A stretch of DNA of 64,000 nt from Verrucomicrobiales bacterium (GTDB lineage Bacteria > Verrucomicrobiota > Verrucomicrobiia > Limisphaerales > J093): contig JACKPV010000022.1 of NCBI GenBank assembly GCA_024233305.1, forward strand, positions 124,001 through 188,000, in the 5' to 3' direction. Position numbers and translations under genes: made by a program. Of this stretch, positions 17,337 through 28,800 are shown piece by piece. Position 1 is the first letter of the stretch; each line of letters starts with the position of its first letter. The notes below the pieces were generated by a model. That model was not told where the DNA came from. It did no database searches and saw only the letters and a program-made list of their open reading frames with translations.

Positions 17337-18560
17337 ATGAAGCGCACGGACCAGACATCGCCATCGACCTCACCCCCTCCGTCCGGCGCCGATCCCCGAC
17401 GTGCACGTCGCCGGTCGGGACGGCTCTTGTTGAAGCTCGTGGCGCTTGCCCTGATCGCCGGCGGACTCCTCTACAAGCTACGGTTCGCCGCCATCGGGGT
17501 CACGACGCATACCGTCGGCAGGGCTTCGGTGGAAGCGGAAGTAATGGGGACCGGCACGTTGGAGGCGCGCCTCAAGACGACGATCAGCCCGAAGATCCAG
17601 GGACGGCTGCGGGAGGTGCTCGTCGACCAAAACGACACGGTCACCACGGGACAGTTGCTGGCGCGCCTTGATGATGCCGAACTGAAGGAGCAGGTGGCCG
17701 TGGCGGAAGCGGCTTTGAACGCTGCCAATGCCACCGTTGAAAGGGTCCGCGCCGAGGAAGCGCGAGCGCAGGCGGTGCTCAAACTGGCCCAGCTTGATTT
17801 CGCCCGCGCCGAGGATCTCCGCCGCGCCGACGTGGCGGCGCAAGCGGACTTTGACAAGGCGGTGGAGAGCATCCGCGTGGCCGAGGCGGAACTCCAACGG
17901 GCCCTGGCCGCGATCACGGAGGCCGATCAGCAACGTGTCACCGCGTCGAAGAATCTCGCCTATCACCAAGCCCGCCTGGCCGACACCGAGCTGCGCAGCC
18001 CCTGGGAGGCGCTCGTGGTGCGGCGGGATCGCGACCCCGGTGAGGTGGTCGTGCCGGGCAGCTCGATTCTGCGCCTGATCTCGACGAACGAACTCTGGCT
18101 GTCAGCCTGGGTGGACGAGACCGCCATGGGCCGAGTGACCACGGGCCAGACGGCGCAGGTCGTTTTCCGGTCGGATCCCGAGACCCGCCACGCGGGAACG
18201 GTGGCCCGCCTGGGACGCGAGGCCGACCGCGAAACCCGCGAGTTTCTTGTGGACGTCCGCGTGGACGAACTGCCTCTCCGCTGGGCGGTGGGACAGCGGG
18301 GCGAGGTCTACATTCACACTGCCCGGGAGGAGTCCGTGGTGGCCGTTCCCCGGGGGTTTCTGGTCTGGCGCGACGGCCGGGCTGGGGCATTCGTCGAGGT
18401 GCGGGGCCGGGCGCAATGGCGTGCCTTGGAGACCGGTTTGCAGGGCCGCCGCATGCTGGAGATCCAACAGGGACTCGAGGCTGGCGAGGTGGTTCTTCGC
18501 CCGGTGCCCGGCAGCCGGATGCCCCTCCGTGACGGACAACGCGTGAAACCCGCCGCATGA
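17337..18560 (+). CDS. HlyD/DevB-type periplasmic adaptor of an ABC exporter
   Basis: 407 residues. A basic cytoplasmic N-terminus is followed by one membrane anchor (about 30-47). Then come the barrel-sandwich/biotinyl-lipoyl half (TISPKIQGRLREVLVDQNDT, about 82-101), a long alpha-helical hairpin rich in Ala/Glu (about 115-208), and the second lipoyl half (LRSPWEALVVRRDRDPGE). A beta-barrel domain ends the protein. This is the membrane-fusion protein layout of MacA/DevB. Its stop overlaps the permease start by four bases (ATGA), and the ATPase gene follows, so the three form one transport unit in DevB-DevC-DevA order. Substrate is unknown; DevBCA exports glycolipids in cyanobacteria and MacAB exports toxins and peptides. 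Confidence 0.85.
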   Translation: MKRTDQTSPSTSPPPSGADPRRARRRSGRLLLKLVALALIAGGLLYKLRFAAIGVTTHTVGRASVEAEVMGTGTLEARLKTTISPKIQGRLREVLVDQNDTVTTGQLLARLDDAELKEQVAVAEAALNAANATVERVRAEEARAQAVLKLAQLDFARAEDLRRADVAAQADFDKAVESIRVAEAELQRALAAITEADQQRVTASKNLAYHQARLADTELRSPWEALVVRRDRDPGEVVVPGSSILRLISTNELWLSAWVDETAMGRVTTGQTAQVVFRSDPETRHAGTVARLGREADRETREFLVDVRVDELPLRWAVGQRGEVYIHTAREESVVAVPRGFLVWRDGRAGAFVEVRGRAQWRALETGLQGRRMLEIQQGLEAGEVVLRPVPGSRMPLRDGQRVKPAA

Positions 18561-19768
18561 ACCTCGCTGCGCAGGACATCCGCCACAACCTCGGCCGCTT
18601 CGCCCTGACCGCGGTCGGCATCGGGCTGCTGTTGATGATCGTGCTCGGGATGAGCGGGATTTACCGGGGCATGATCGATGACGCCCTGGTGGTGGTGGAT
18701 CGGATCGGCGCCGATTTCTGGGTGGTGCAACGGGGGACCCGCGGTCCGTTCGCCGAGATCTCGCGGTTGCCTGCGAACCTCGAACACCGGATCGCCGCCG
18801 TCCCGGGCGTCGCCCGCGCCCGCAATTTCGTTTCGCACAGTGTTCAGCGCGAAGCGCAGGGGCGCCCGTTGCGCATGACCGTGCACGGCCTGGCCTGGCC
18901 GGGGGACAAAGGAGAATGGGTCAACCTCGTCGCCGGGCGTCCCCTCGCCCAGGCCCACTACGAGTTCATCGCGGACGCCTCCCTTGGCCTGCCCCTGGGA
19001 GAACGCGTGCCGCTGGGCAAGGATGTGTTCACGGTGGTCGGCATCACCAGGGGCATGGTGTCATCGGGCGGCGACGGGCTGGCATTCTTCACGGTGGCGG
19101 ACGCGCAGGCGATCCAGTTTGACGAATCCGGCGAGGCGGTGCGGCTCGAACGCGCGGCGCGATTGGAGCGGGGCGGAGACCAGGACGTCGGGCGCACGTC
19201 CCCCTTCCTGCTCCAGCGCGGCAGCGGCCCGGCCTCCGGCATTCCCGCCCTGGCGCGCCCGATGGTGAGTGCGATCACGGTGAAGCTGGCCGAGGGCGCC
19301 GATCCTGGTCGGGTAGCGGCCACCCTGGCCGGCTGGCCGGATGTCTCCGTGCATGCCCGCGCCGATCAGGAGGAACTGCTCGTTCGCGGCATGATCGACA
19401 AGGCGCGCCGTCAGATCGGTCTGTTCCGTGTCCTGTTGGTCATCATCTCGACCATCATCATGGCCTTGATCCTCTACACGCTGACGCTCGACAAGATCCA
19501 CGACATCGCCATGTTGAAGCTCATGGGGGCCCGCAACGGGATGATCATCGGGCTCATCCTGCAACAGGCGCTGCTGCTGGGAATGCTCGGTTTCGGCATC
19601 GCGTGGTTGCTTGGCGGCTGGGTCTTCCCCCGTTTCCCGCGACGCGTGCTGATCACCCCGGCCGATCTCTGGGGCTTGGGGCTGGTGGTGGTGTTCATCT
19701 CGGTCTTCTCGAGTCTGCTCGGAATATGGAAAGCCATGCGGGTGGAACCGAACAAGGTGCTTTCCTGA
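18557..19768 (+). CDS. FtsX/DevC-type ABC permease
   Basis: 403 residues. Four membrane segments are seen: one near the N-terminus (about 14-35), then a large periplasmic domain, then three at about 290-312, 328-358 and 368-393. This is the MacB/FtsX permease topology. The coupling region KIHDIAMLKLMGARNGMI lies between the second and third segments. The C-terminus (MRVEPNKVLS) resembles the conserved end of FtsX-like permeases. Start overlaps the adaptor gene by four bases and the stop overlaps the ATPase start by one base (TGATG), showing tight translational coupling. The ATPase is a separate chain, as in DevBCA, rather than fused as in MacB. Confidence 0.85.
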   Translation: MNLAAQDIRHNLGRFALTAVGIGLLLMIVLGMSGIYRGMIDDALVVVDRIGADFWVVQRGTRGPFAEISRLPANLEHRIAAVPGVARARNFVSHSVQREAQGRPLRMTVHGLAWPGDKGEWVNLVAGRPLAQAHYEFIADASLGLPLGERVPLGKDVFTVVGITRGMVSSGGDGLAFFTVADAQAIQFDESGEAVRLERAARLERGGDQDVGRTSPFLLQRGSGPASGIPALARPMVSAITVKLAEGADPGRVAATLAGWPDVSVHARADQEELLVRGMIDKARRQIGLFRVLLVIISTIIMALILYTLTLDKIHDIAMLKLMGARNGMIIGLILQQALLLGMLGFGIAWLLGGWVFPRFPRRVLITPADLWGLGLVVVFISVFSSLLGIWKAMRVEPNKVLS

Positions 19769-20493
19769 TGCCCGGCCACCCCGACAACCCGCCCGCGATC
19801 GAGGCCGTCGAACTCACGAAGGTCTACGGCCAGGGCAACACCGAGGTGCGCGCCATGCAGGACGTCAGCCTGCGGGTGGAGCGCGGGGAAGTGCTGGCAT
19901 TGCTCGGCCCGAGCGGCGCCGGGAAATCCACCCTCCTCACCGCCCTCGGATTGATCAATCCGCCGACGCGCGGACGGATTGTCATCGGCGGCGTGCCCGT
20001 GCTGGATGGGGAACAGGCCCTGGTCGACCTGCGCGGTTTCCGCCGTCGGCACCTGGGTTTTGTGTTTCAGAAGGCGAACCTCATCCCCTTTCTGACCGCG
20101 CTGCAAAACGTGCAGATCGCGCTCGAAATCAACGATCACCCTCCCCGACAGGCCCGGCACAGGGCCTTGGAACTGCTCGGTTACCTCGGCGTTGCAGAGC
20201 GATCCGGCAACCTGCCCGAGGCCCTGTCCGGCGGACAGCAACAACGCGTCGCCGTGGCCCGCGCCCTGGCGAACCATCCCGACCTCATCCTGGCGGACGA
20301 GCCCACCGCCGCCCTCGACAGCCACCGGGGCCGCCAAGTGATGGAGCTGTTCGCCCGGGTGGCCCACGAACGCGGCGCCGGCGTGATCGTCGTCACCCAC
20401 GACCACCGCGCCCTGGACGTCTTCGACCGCACCCTGGAAATGGAGGACGGAAAGCTGCTCCCCCCCGCCCCAGGGGTCAGTCCTCACTATTGA
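19768..20493 (+). CDS. ABC transporter ATPase (DevA/MacB-type)
   Basis: 241 residues from the ATG at 19768, which overlaps the permease stop. All ABC motifs are intact: Walker A GPSGAGKST, Q-loop VFQKANLIPF, signature LSGGQQQRVAVARAL, Walker B LILADEPTAALDS and the switch His in IVVTHDHRALD. It belongs to the LolD/MacB/DevA group that powers FtsX-like permeases by mechanotransmission instead of moving substrate through the membrane itself. It completes the adaptor-permease-ATPase operon; an outer-membrane TolC-like partner is not in the window. Confidence 0.92.
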   Translation: MPGHPDNPPAIEAVELTKVYGQGNTEVRAMQDVSLRVERGEVLALLGPSGAGKSTLLTALGLINPPTRGRIVIGGVPVLDGEQALVDLRGFRRRHLGFVFQKANLIPFLTALQNVQIALEINDHPPRQARHRALELLGYLGVAERSGNLPEALSGGQQQRVAVARALANHPDLILADEPTAALDSHRGRQVMELFARVAHERGAGVIVVTHDHRALDVFDRTLEMEDGKLLPPAPGVSPHY

Positions 20494-20543
20494 CACAAGG
20501 CGAGCCAGCAATACCCGGCATCGGCGACTCTCGACTCACGAGA

Positions 20544-22886
20544 TCACCAGGAACGTCCCGGCGCTGGTTCGGAGACCACGCGGTAGTACCGGCTCCGGTT
20601 GGGATCGAGGTCCGCAGCGGCGGAGAGGCGCGCCGGAAGGGGCAGGGGAAAGACATCCGTGATCAGGGTCCACGCCCCAGCCGCGGGATGCTCGCTTGCG
20701 AACAGGGAATAGACGCGTTCCGGATCCGCACGGAAGTGCAGGACCACCTGTGTCCCGGCAACGTCGATGCTGTCGATCAGCGGGTGGCTCAGGGCCATCG
20801 GGGCGCCCACGGGAAAGGCGGCGCCGGGGTTCTCGCCATTCGCGCCCCGTCCGCGCAGCGGGGAGTCCGGGCTCAACCGGCAGTCGAGCGCGACGGTGTC
20901 CACGAAGGCGGGATCGAGCGCCATGTTGCCCTCCCCTCGGACCGCCATCCCCTCGAAGTCACTGTGGTGCGCCGCCAATGCCGAGCCGTTCTCAAGGAGC
21001 AAACTGGCAGCATTCCCCCAGAAGATGTTGTTCACGGCTTCGGTGATGAACCCGCCGCCGTCGGGCGCCGATCCGTCCGCCTTGTTGTAGGCGTGTATCC
21101 CGGACTGGCTGGCGGTGATGGTCGTGTGGCGAACGGTAGCGGTTGAACGGTCCTTCACCGCCAGGCCGGTATCGACGTGGTGGATGAAGCAGTTGGTGAC
21201 CGCCACGTCCACCTGAACACCCATCGAAACGCCCTTGTCCACGAAATCGTAGAGCAGACAGTCGGCGATGGTGACTCCTCGGGAGGATTCGCCCGAACTG
21301 TATTCGCCGATATCGATTGCGTCGATGTTGGTGGAAGGTCCGTGGCGCACGGTGCACCGACGGATAAGCGAGCCGGGTTTTGCGCCGTCAAAGTCAATGC
21401 CGTCGCCGCCCGCCGCCATATGCTCCATGAGGGAGTCTTCGAGACGGTTCAAGCTCAACTGGCAGAGGATCTCATAGTAGCGGAGCACATGACAGCGTCG
21501 CACCACGAGGCTCACCGGATTGGGGCTGCCACGAGTGTGGATGATGGCCGGACTGTGCTCGACGTAGTCGTGCAGAAAACCGTCATCGAGGGTGCCGTTC
21601 GCGCCGTCCAGCAGCTCGACATACCCGGCGCAGATCTCGAAATGTCTCAGGTCCAGCACGGAGCCGGGACCGTCGCCCGTGATGCCGCTCCAGACGGTGC
21701 CACCGTCGGCCGGCAGGAAACAGACGGGCTCATCGGACGTCCCGTTCACTTCCAGCCTTCCGCCGTCGACACTGATCCCGGCACCCCGACCGAACAGGCA
21801 CACCACCCCGGGCTCGATGCGCAGAGTAACGCCGGGCGGGACGATCACCGGTTCGCTGACGCGCACAATCCCAAGCGCGGCCGTCCAAACGGAGTCGCCC
21901 CCCAGTTCGCCGCCCCTGGGGGTCGAGGCGAGTTCGACCACAACGTCGAGATTCGTGGTGACCAGCGGCACTCCGCCCGCATCCCACGCCTGCACGAGCA
22001 AGCGGTTGAAGCCCCCCGGCAGTTGGAGGGTGCGCGACCAGCGTCCGGTGAGCGGATCGGAAGCCGCCTCCATACCGTCGACCGTCACGCCAACAGCGTC
22101 CGGCAGAGTGTTCGTCCCGATGAGAGAGATGGTACCCGCGCGGCTCACGGTGAGCAGCGATCCGGCGATCACGGACGGTCCGCGTGCCCTCGTCAGATCG
22201 GCCCGGAGTATGAAGTCGCTGCTGTTGCGCGCCTGGTTCAAACCCATGATGGCGAGGACGTGCGAGCCCGCGTCCAGCCAAGCGTCCGAAGACCCCAGAT
22301 CGTACGTGACAGGCGCGTTTGGCGAACCGGTTCCCCGCGATGACTCATGGCTGCCGCTGGCGAGGTCGCCGTAGTCAGGCTCCGAGGGAGCGCTGTTCAC
22401 CAACGCGTGGGCCACGGGCCGACCGTCGATCCAGGCGATGAAACCGTCGTCCCAGTCCGTTGTCAGCCACAACCGCTCGTCCGCCGCCGGGGCATCGCGG
22501 AGAGTGAATTCCCGCCGGATGCAAAAAGTCGTATAGCCGTTCCGCATATCGGGAAGCAGCGTGGCACAACCGGCGGTCTCCGCGGGATTGTCCGCGTATC
22601 CGAATGCGCCGGCGCCGCTTTCCCATCCCTCGCCGAGCGCTGCATCGGCGACGGTCTGCCAGCCGGCTTCTGGAGCGCTCGTGCCTTTGCGGTAGTGCCA
22701 GACATCCTCGGCCTGGACGAGCGCCATCGATTGTTCCCCGGGCGCCTCCACGACCGCGGTGAACTCTCCCTGCCCGAACGCGGGCATCGCCAGGACCAAG
22801 AACCCCAACGTCGACGGCCTGTGCAGAACCCTACGGAGTATCGTACCCGCCAAGCGCCCCGACAACGTCGTCGTTTTCCGCTTCAT
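20544..22886 (-). CDS. secreted right-handed beta-helix protein
   Basis: 780 residues from the ATG at 22886 (MKRKTTTLSG...), preferred over 22931, which would overlap the upstream gene. The signal peptide ends near MPAFGQ. Residues about 110-235 form a beta-sandwich-like module with WDDGFIAWIDGRPVAHA and LAIMGLNQARNSSDF. Residues about 335-640 are a parallel beta-helix, opening with VTLRIEPGVVCLFGRG and carrying repeated short strands with N and G turns. The C-terminus ends in a W-x-L ... RYYRV segment like that of the neighbouring giant protein. Helix repeats of this kind occur in polysaccharide lyases and surface proteins, but no catalytic residues can be assigned. Only 10 bases separate it from the upstream giant gene, so it is the last gene of that operon. 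A GGGAG lies just before the ATG. Confidence 0.75.
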   Translation of the reverse strand: MKRKTTTLSGRLAGTILRRVLHRPSTLGFLVLAMPAFGQGEFTAVVEAPGEQSMALVQAEDVWHYRKGTSAPEAGWQTVADAALGEGWESGAGAFGYADNPAETAGCATLLPDMRNGYTTFCIRREFTLRDAPAADERLWLTTDWDDGFIAWIDGRPVAHALVNSAPSEPDYGDLASGSHESSRGTGSPNAPVTYDLGSSDAWLDAGSHVLAIMGLNQARNSSDFILRADLTRARGPSVIAGSLLTVSRAGTISLIGTNTLPDAVGVTVDGMEAASDPLTGRWSRTLQLPGGFNRLLVQAWDAGGVPLVTTNLDVVVELASTPRGGELGGDSVWTAALGIVRVSEPVIVPPGVTLRIEPGVVCLFGRGAGISVDGGRLEVNGTSDEPVCFLPADGGTVWSGITGDGPGSVLDLRHFEICAGYVELLDGANGTLDDGFLHDYVEHSPAIIHTRGSPNPVSLVVRRCHVLRYYEILCQLSLNRLEDSLMEHMAAGGDGIDFDGAKPGSLIRRCTVRHGPSTNIDAIDIGEYSSGESSRGVTIADCLLYDFVDKGVSMGVQVDVAVTNCFIHHVDTGLAVKDRSTATVRHTTITASQSGIHAYNKADGSAPDGGGFITEAVNNIFWGNAASLLLENGSALAAHHSDFEGMAVRGEGNMALDPAFVDTVALDCRLSPDSPLRGRGANGENPGAAFPVGAPMALSHPLIDSIDVAGTQVVLHFRADPERVYSLFASEHPAAGAWTLITDVFPLPLPARLSAAADLDPNRSRYYRVVSEPAPGRSW

Positions 22887-22896
22887 TCTCCCGCCA

Positions 22897-25800
22897 TTAC
22901 CGCAGTACCAACCGGTAGAACCTCCCCCCATCCGGCGGGGCCGCGTCCGTCACCGTCACCCGGACCGTGTCGATCCGAGCCGGGAGGATTCGCAGGATCT
23001 CCCACGTCCCCGCACCCAGCGCGTCGCGGAACTCGACCGCGTAGGAGCGTCCCGCCACTGCGCTGAAGTCGAGTGAAACGTAGTCCAATGCGGTGATGGC
23101 CAGCAGGCGCAGCGCATCCGCAGGATCCCGCGGGTCGGTACCGGCGAGGAACTCCTCCCCGTCGGTCTGGCCATCCCCATCGAAGTCCTCCGAACCATCG
23201 CGGGTCAGCGTCCCAAAATGCTCCCTTTCCCAGGCGTCGGGCAGGCCGTCGTCGTCCTGATCGTCGATCGCCCCCCCGGGCGGCAACCCGGCGGTCGGCG
23301 CCGCCGCGAGCCAGTTCAGGGGTTCGTTGCCGTAAGCAGCCGCCACCGAGCGCTGCAAGGAAAGACCATTTCCGTCGGCGTCCGGCCAGGGTGGCGCCGG
23401 GCGGTACCGCACACGATCCACGAGGATTTGCGGCACGTAGCCGGCGTCCGGATGCGGCGGGAGTTGCACGGCGTCGGGCCGGACGAGTTCGACGCTGTCG
23501 CCGGCGTTCCCGAGCCGCCCGCTCCAGGGGCCGAGCACGGGCACGTCCACCGGCGCGTTGAACCGGGCGCGGAAGGCGGCGAGCCGTCCGGCGTCACCGG
23601 GGTCAAAACCCACCACCAGCAGACGGCTTCGAGCGGCGAGGGTGGTATCCCGCGGGAAATCGAAATCCACCGAATCCCGCAGCCGCCACGAATTCTCGGG
23701 GTTGCGGGGATCGAACAGCGGCACCGTGGCGAAGCTGAGGTTCTCGATTTCGAGGAATTCCTCCGCGGGATCCTCGTAACCCGCGGTGACCGGGTGATAC
23801 ATGATCTCGGAAATCACCACCGGCCCCACCAACGGCTCAGCATTCGGCGCGCCCCGGCCAGTCCGGAACGCCACGACATCCACCGGGTTCTCGATCCCGA
23901 AGGACGGCGCGGTCAAGGCCGTGAAATCCACGCCCTCGCTCGTCAGGTGACGCCCGAAGGAAATCCCGTTCGCCGCCGCGCCGAACGAAACCTCGCTCCG
24001 GAAGCCGGTGAGTTCGCCGTCGGCCGCGGCCTGGGACAGAATCGCCCGGTCCCCGTGGGCGCTGTTGAAATTGAACGGCGCGCCGGCATCGGGGCCGTTG
24101 AACTGCGCTTCGTAGAACACCGCGAAGCCGCCCGCAGCGATCACCGTTTCGTCCGGGATGCGGTATTTCCGCAGTTCCATCGGGGAGTTGCTCAGGTACC
24201 ACCCGCTGATGGCCACACTGGAAGCCGTGGGATTGAACACCTCGATGGCGTCCTCGAAAGGCGGATCCGTGTGACTCAAGACCTCGTTGATCACCACGGT
24301 CGCCAAAGGCAGGTGGTTGCTCCCGCCCGGCGACGCGGTGTCGCTAAAGTCGAGGATGGACACCGCGCCGTCGGGGAAACGCCCCTGGGAAACACCGGTG
24401 GTCTGGTTGCCAAAACTGACGGCATCGATCAAGGCCCCGCCGGCGGAGAACACGCCCAAGGCTTCACCGCCCTTCTTGAGGGAGAAGCCGGCATGATTCG
24501 CGCCGGCGCCGGCGTCACCGTCCGCGATGAATTTCACGAAGGCATTCCCGCGGGCCCCGATGAAGGACAGCGGCGGGATGGGTGACTTGGTCCGGTCGGT
24601 GAAATCATCGGTGAGGAAGAGGCCGCCGAGGGCCACCGGTTGCTCGCCGCGGTTGTGGAGTTCGAACCAGTCGCTATCGCTACCGGCCGGGTCGGCCATC
24701 CACTCGTTGACGCACAGGGCGGAAATACTGCCGAGGGCCGCCGCCTGGTTCGGAGCGCCCGGCGTCGGGACGGCCAGATTCCACGCGCCGTCGCCATCGG
24801 GCACACGGGCCAGCGCGAAATCCGGGGTCTGCAAGCCGTAACTCAGCGCGTCGAGGAGGCCGCCGCCCATGCCGGGGGTGTTGAAGAGGAACAGGCGACC
24901 GCCCTGGGCGTCCAGACCGAAACCCGAGTTCACCTCCGAGGGCGCCTGGTTGGCGTCACAATAAACCACCTGATACGCGCCGGGCGCGAGGCTGGCTCCG
25001 ACCGGGAACACCCACTTGCGGGCGAAGGCCGGATCATCGGTGAGGCTCAGCCCGGCCAGGTCCACGGGGGAGTCCGACGGATTGAACAACTCGACATGGT
25101 CGGCGGTGCGCCCGTTGAAGTTCGGGAACGAGGCGTTGGCGGCCAGCACTTCGTTGATCACCACCGGCGGCGCCGCGCCCGGGGCGCAATTGGTGTAGGT
25201 GCGGGTCGCGTCGAGCGCCAAGCCCCACACCATGTCGCTGCTGCTGGATGAGGTTTGGTGGACCTCGACCGCGAGCAGGTTCTCGCCCGCGACGAGCGCC
25301 GAAGCGGGCACGGTGAAGAACTCGCGCACCGCGTTGCCGACGGTCCGGGACGCGCGGGTGTCGTAGGCGGGCGCCGCGGTGTCGAGGCCGACGCGCAACA
25401 GCGGTTCGCCGTTGAGATACACGAGGGCGCCGTCGTCGAGCACGGTGGTGAGGCTGAGATCGAAGCCGTCGAGGTTCGTTTCGACGAGGAAGCGAGTGCG
25501 GAAGTAGCAGGTGATCCGGCCCAGTTCCATGGGGGTCTGCAGACCGGGCGCCGGCAGGCTGCTGCTCTCGACGCCCAACAGGGCCGGCCCCGCGGACCAA
25601 CCGGAATCATCATAGGCTTCCGTCCGCCACTCGACGCCATCCAGGTTCTGCGTGTCGTTGAACCGCCATTCGGCATCCAGCGGGAGCAGCGGCACGGTCA
25701 CTACCGCCAGCGTGCAGTCGCCCTCCGGGGCGCCCGGATTCCCGGCCCCGGGGGTCGGCTCGATGAAGCGCGTAATCCCGTCGCGGCCGTTCGGCGAGCG

Positions 25801-28800
25801 CCCTTCGGAGACATCCGTGGTTTGCGGTCCGTAGTTCACCGCATCGATCAGGGAACCGTCGGGCGCCGACAGCAGGATCAAACCCACATCCGCGGCGAGC
25901 TTGAAGTTCAGGTGATCCGCGCCCTGCCCCGGGTCGTTGTCGGCGACGAATTCCGTGAAGCCCAGGCCCCCGATGAAGCTCAGGGCCGCGATGGCATGGC
26001 GCCGCGGCGCACCGGCGGCATCCGAAAGGAAAAGGCCACCGAGCGCGACCGGCAGCGGGTCCGGATTGAACAGTTCGAGAAAGTCGTTGTTACCCGAAAA
26101 CTGGGCGTCGGTGAGCCACTCGTTGAGGCGCAGACTGTCCGGTCGGCCCGTGGCGACGGCCTCGTTCTCCCCGCCGAACGTGGGCCGGCAAAGTCCCCAG
26201 GTGCCATCGGTGCGTCGGCCGATCGAGAGATCCTCCAACTGCACACCGAACGCCACCGAGTCGATTAGTCGGCCGCCCCGCGCCGGCGTGTCGAAGAGCG
26301 ACAGGTCATCCCCGGATGCCTTCAGCGCAAAGCCCGTGTGCAGGTGCGCGCCGCCGAAGCCGTCATCCGCGATCACCACGAGGCGGCCGCCCGCCGCGAG
26401 CATGGTGCCGGCCGGGAACACGAACTTGTGGGGCACCCCGACGTTGTCGGTCAGCCCCATCCCCGACAGATCCACCGCCTCCGAACCCGGATTCTCCAGT
26501 TCGATGAGGTCCGGAACGAGGCCCGGCTCGAGAAACGTGCTGCGGTTACGCGCCAGGATTTCGCTCAGCCGGATGGTGGGCATGCCGGCGGGCTCGTGGT
26601 CCGGGTCCACCGTCCACGTCAGGGAACGGGTCACGGTGGCCGCCGGGCCGAGTTCCGGATCGTCCTGAAAGAAACCGGCGTCGTTGCGACCGCTGACTTC
26701 CACCCGGTGCGGGCCCGGAGCCAGATCGCTCAGGACAATCGGCAGGCTGGTCGGCGCCGGCGTGCTCCAGGCGCCATCATCCAGGCGAAACCGGTAATGC
26801 GTAAACCCGGCCCCATCCGGCCAGCCTGCGGACGGGATGCCGTCACCGGACCGGTTCATGCCGACTGTCAGGGTGGCGTCTGTCGCGCGGGTGACTCCGC
26901 GCGGTTCGCCGCTGATGGCGGCGCCGCGAGAAATGACGCCGCCGCGGTCGCGTCCGTTGGGTCCGGATTGGAGAGCGGGCGAACCCGGTTGCAGCGCGAA
27001 CCACTCCCACATCACCTGCGCCTCCTCCCATGAATTGAAGAATGTCTCATCGAGCTGCGGCAGGTGGTTCAGCAACGGGGCCACCGTCGAGTTTCCCCCG
27101 CCCGGACCGTCCCACGGCAGCGGCATGAGGTTGTTCCGGAAGGTCACCCGGGCGCTGGTCTGGAGGCGCACGAGTTGCTCGATGTCCACCATCACGTTCG
27201 CCTCGACAAGCAGGCCCGCCGCTTGGCTCGTGCCCTCGTCGGCCACCGCCACCACCGCCCCTTCGGTATCGAGGCCGCCCTCGTGGGTCTGATGGACGAT
27301 GGTGTTGTTGATCAGCGTGAAGTAATTCCCCTGCTTCGCCATCGCCGCCTGGTCACAGTCGTAGAAAAGGTTGCCGATGATGGTCACCTCCGATGTGTCC
27401 GCGTTGTCGGCGCCGCCGCTCACGCCGCTGGCGGTGTCCGGCGAACCGTTCTTGTGCGCATGCAGGAAGATATTCCCCTCGATCCAGGCATCGGTGCTGT
27501 CCAGGTCCAGATGGTCATCCCCCGAACCGGCGAACACGTTTTCGATCACCTGCAGGATCGGGCCGGGCCGGTTGCCGCCGGTGAAGTCGATGATGTCGTT
27601 GTAGCCCTGGGCCGCCCCGAAGAAGTTGCGCAGGAAAATGCCTCGACCGCCGCTCTTGATCCCGCCCGAGCCGTGCACGGGCTCGAAGCCGCTTGAAGGC
27701 GCCGGGAAGACGCAGTGGCTCACGACAAACGACGAATTGTCGAGCGAGACATACTGCTCGGTGGTCGTGCCAAAGGTCAGGTGGTCGAGGAACACGGCGC
27801 CCCCGCTCGAGTGAATGGCCGTCGAGCTGTTGAACTCGAAGTGCGTGTAGGCGATGCGGGTCTCCGGCGAACCGGCCCCGCCGTTGATCGTCAGGCCGCC
27901 CCAACTCGAAGTCCCCCCCGGGACGCGACCGAAACGGATCGGCGCTTCCGCGGTGCCCTCGGCAAGCAGCCGTCCCCCGTTCGCCACCGTGAGGTCCACG
28001 CCGGAATCCAGATAGATCGTCGTGCCGGGTTCAATGACCAGCGTCGCACCGCTGACAATTGTAAGATCGGCCCCGACCAGGTAGGGCCCCCCGGATGCCG
28101 TCCAGGTCGTGTCGGCGCCCAGCGTTCCTCCGACCGTTGCCGTCGAGCCGTCGTCGAACCACACCACGAGTTCCGTCCGGGCAACCTCCGAACCGCCTTC
28201 GCCAGCGGCCGCGATGCGGATGCGGTTGAGCCCCGGCGTCAGGACCACGACCGGCGCGTCCCAGGCCCCCTCCCAGGCCGACCAATCGACGGAAACCCCA
28301 TTGACATGGACGCTCCTGGTGGCAGCGGCGGGGGCGGTTCCGTGCAGCGCGATGGCGCCTTCGGTGGCGCGTGCGTAGCCGTCCTGTACGGTGAGTTCGT
28401 GCACGACGGTCAGCGTTCGCGGGAATTGGGAAAGCACATGCGCCACCTGGTTTGCGCGGTACGCTTTCAGGTTGTCGATGGTTCCTTGCGGCACGTATTC
28501 GCCCAGCACCTGGTCAATCAACGGGTTCATCTGCTCCGGCGTGAAGGCGGTCCGGGCGAGGTATTCGAGCCAGTGGAAGTACCGGGGCGCGAACCCGGGA
28601 GTTTTCATGAATCGCTCGATCACCGGCAGATTGTTCATCCGCCCGATGCTGCGTCCGGGCGGGGTTCCGGTCTGTCCGCGACCCAGCAGCGTGTCCAGGT
28701 CGTAGGGCAACACCAGGAAGCGTGCGTCGTCGACCCCGCGGTACAGCGCGTAGTCGTCCCCCACCCCGGTGGCCAGACAGGTCTCGTTGTTGTCCAGCAG

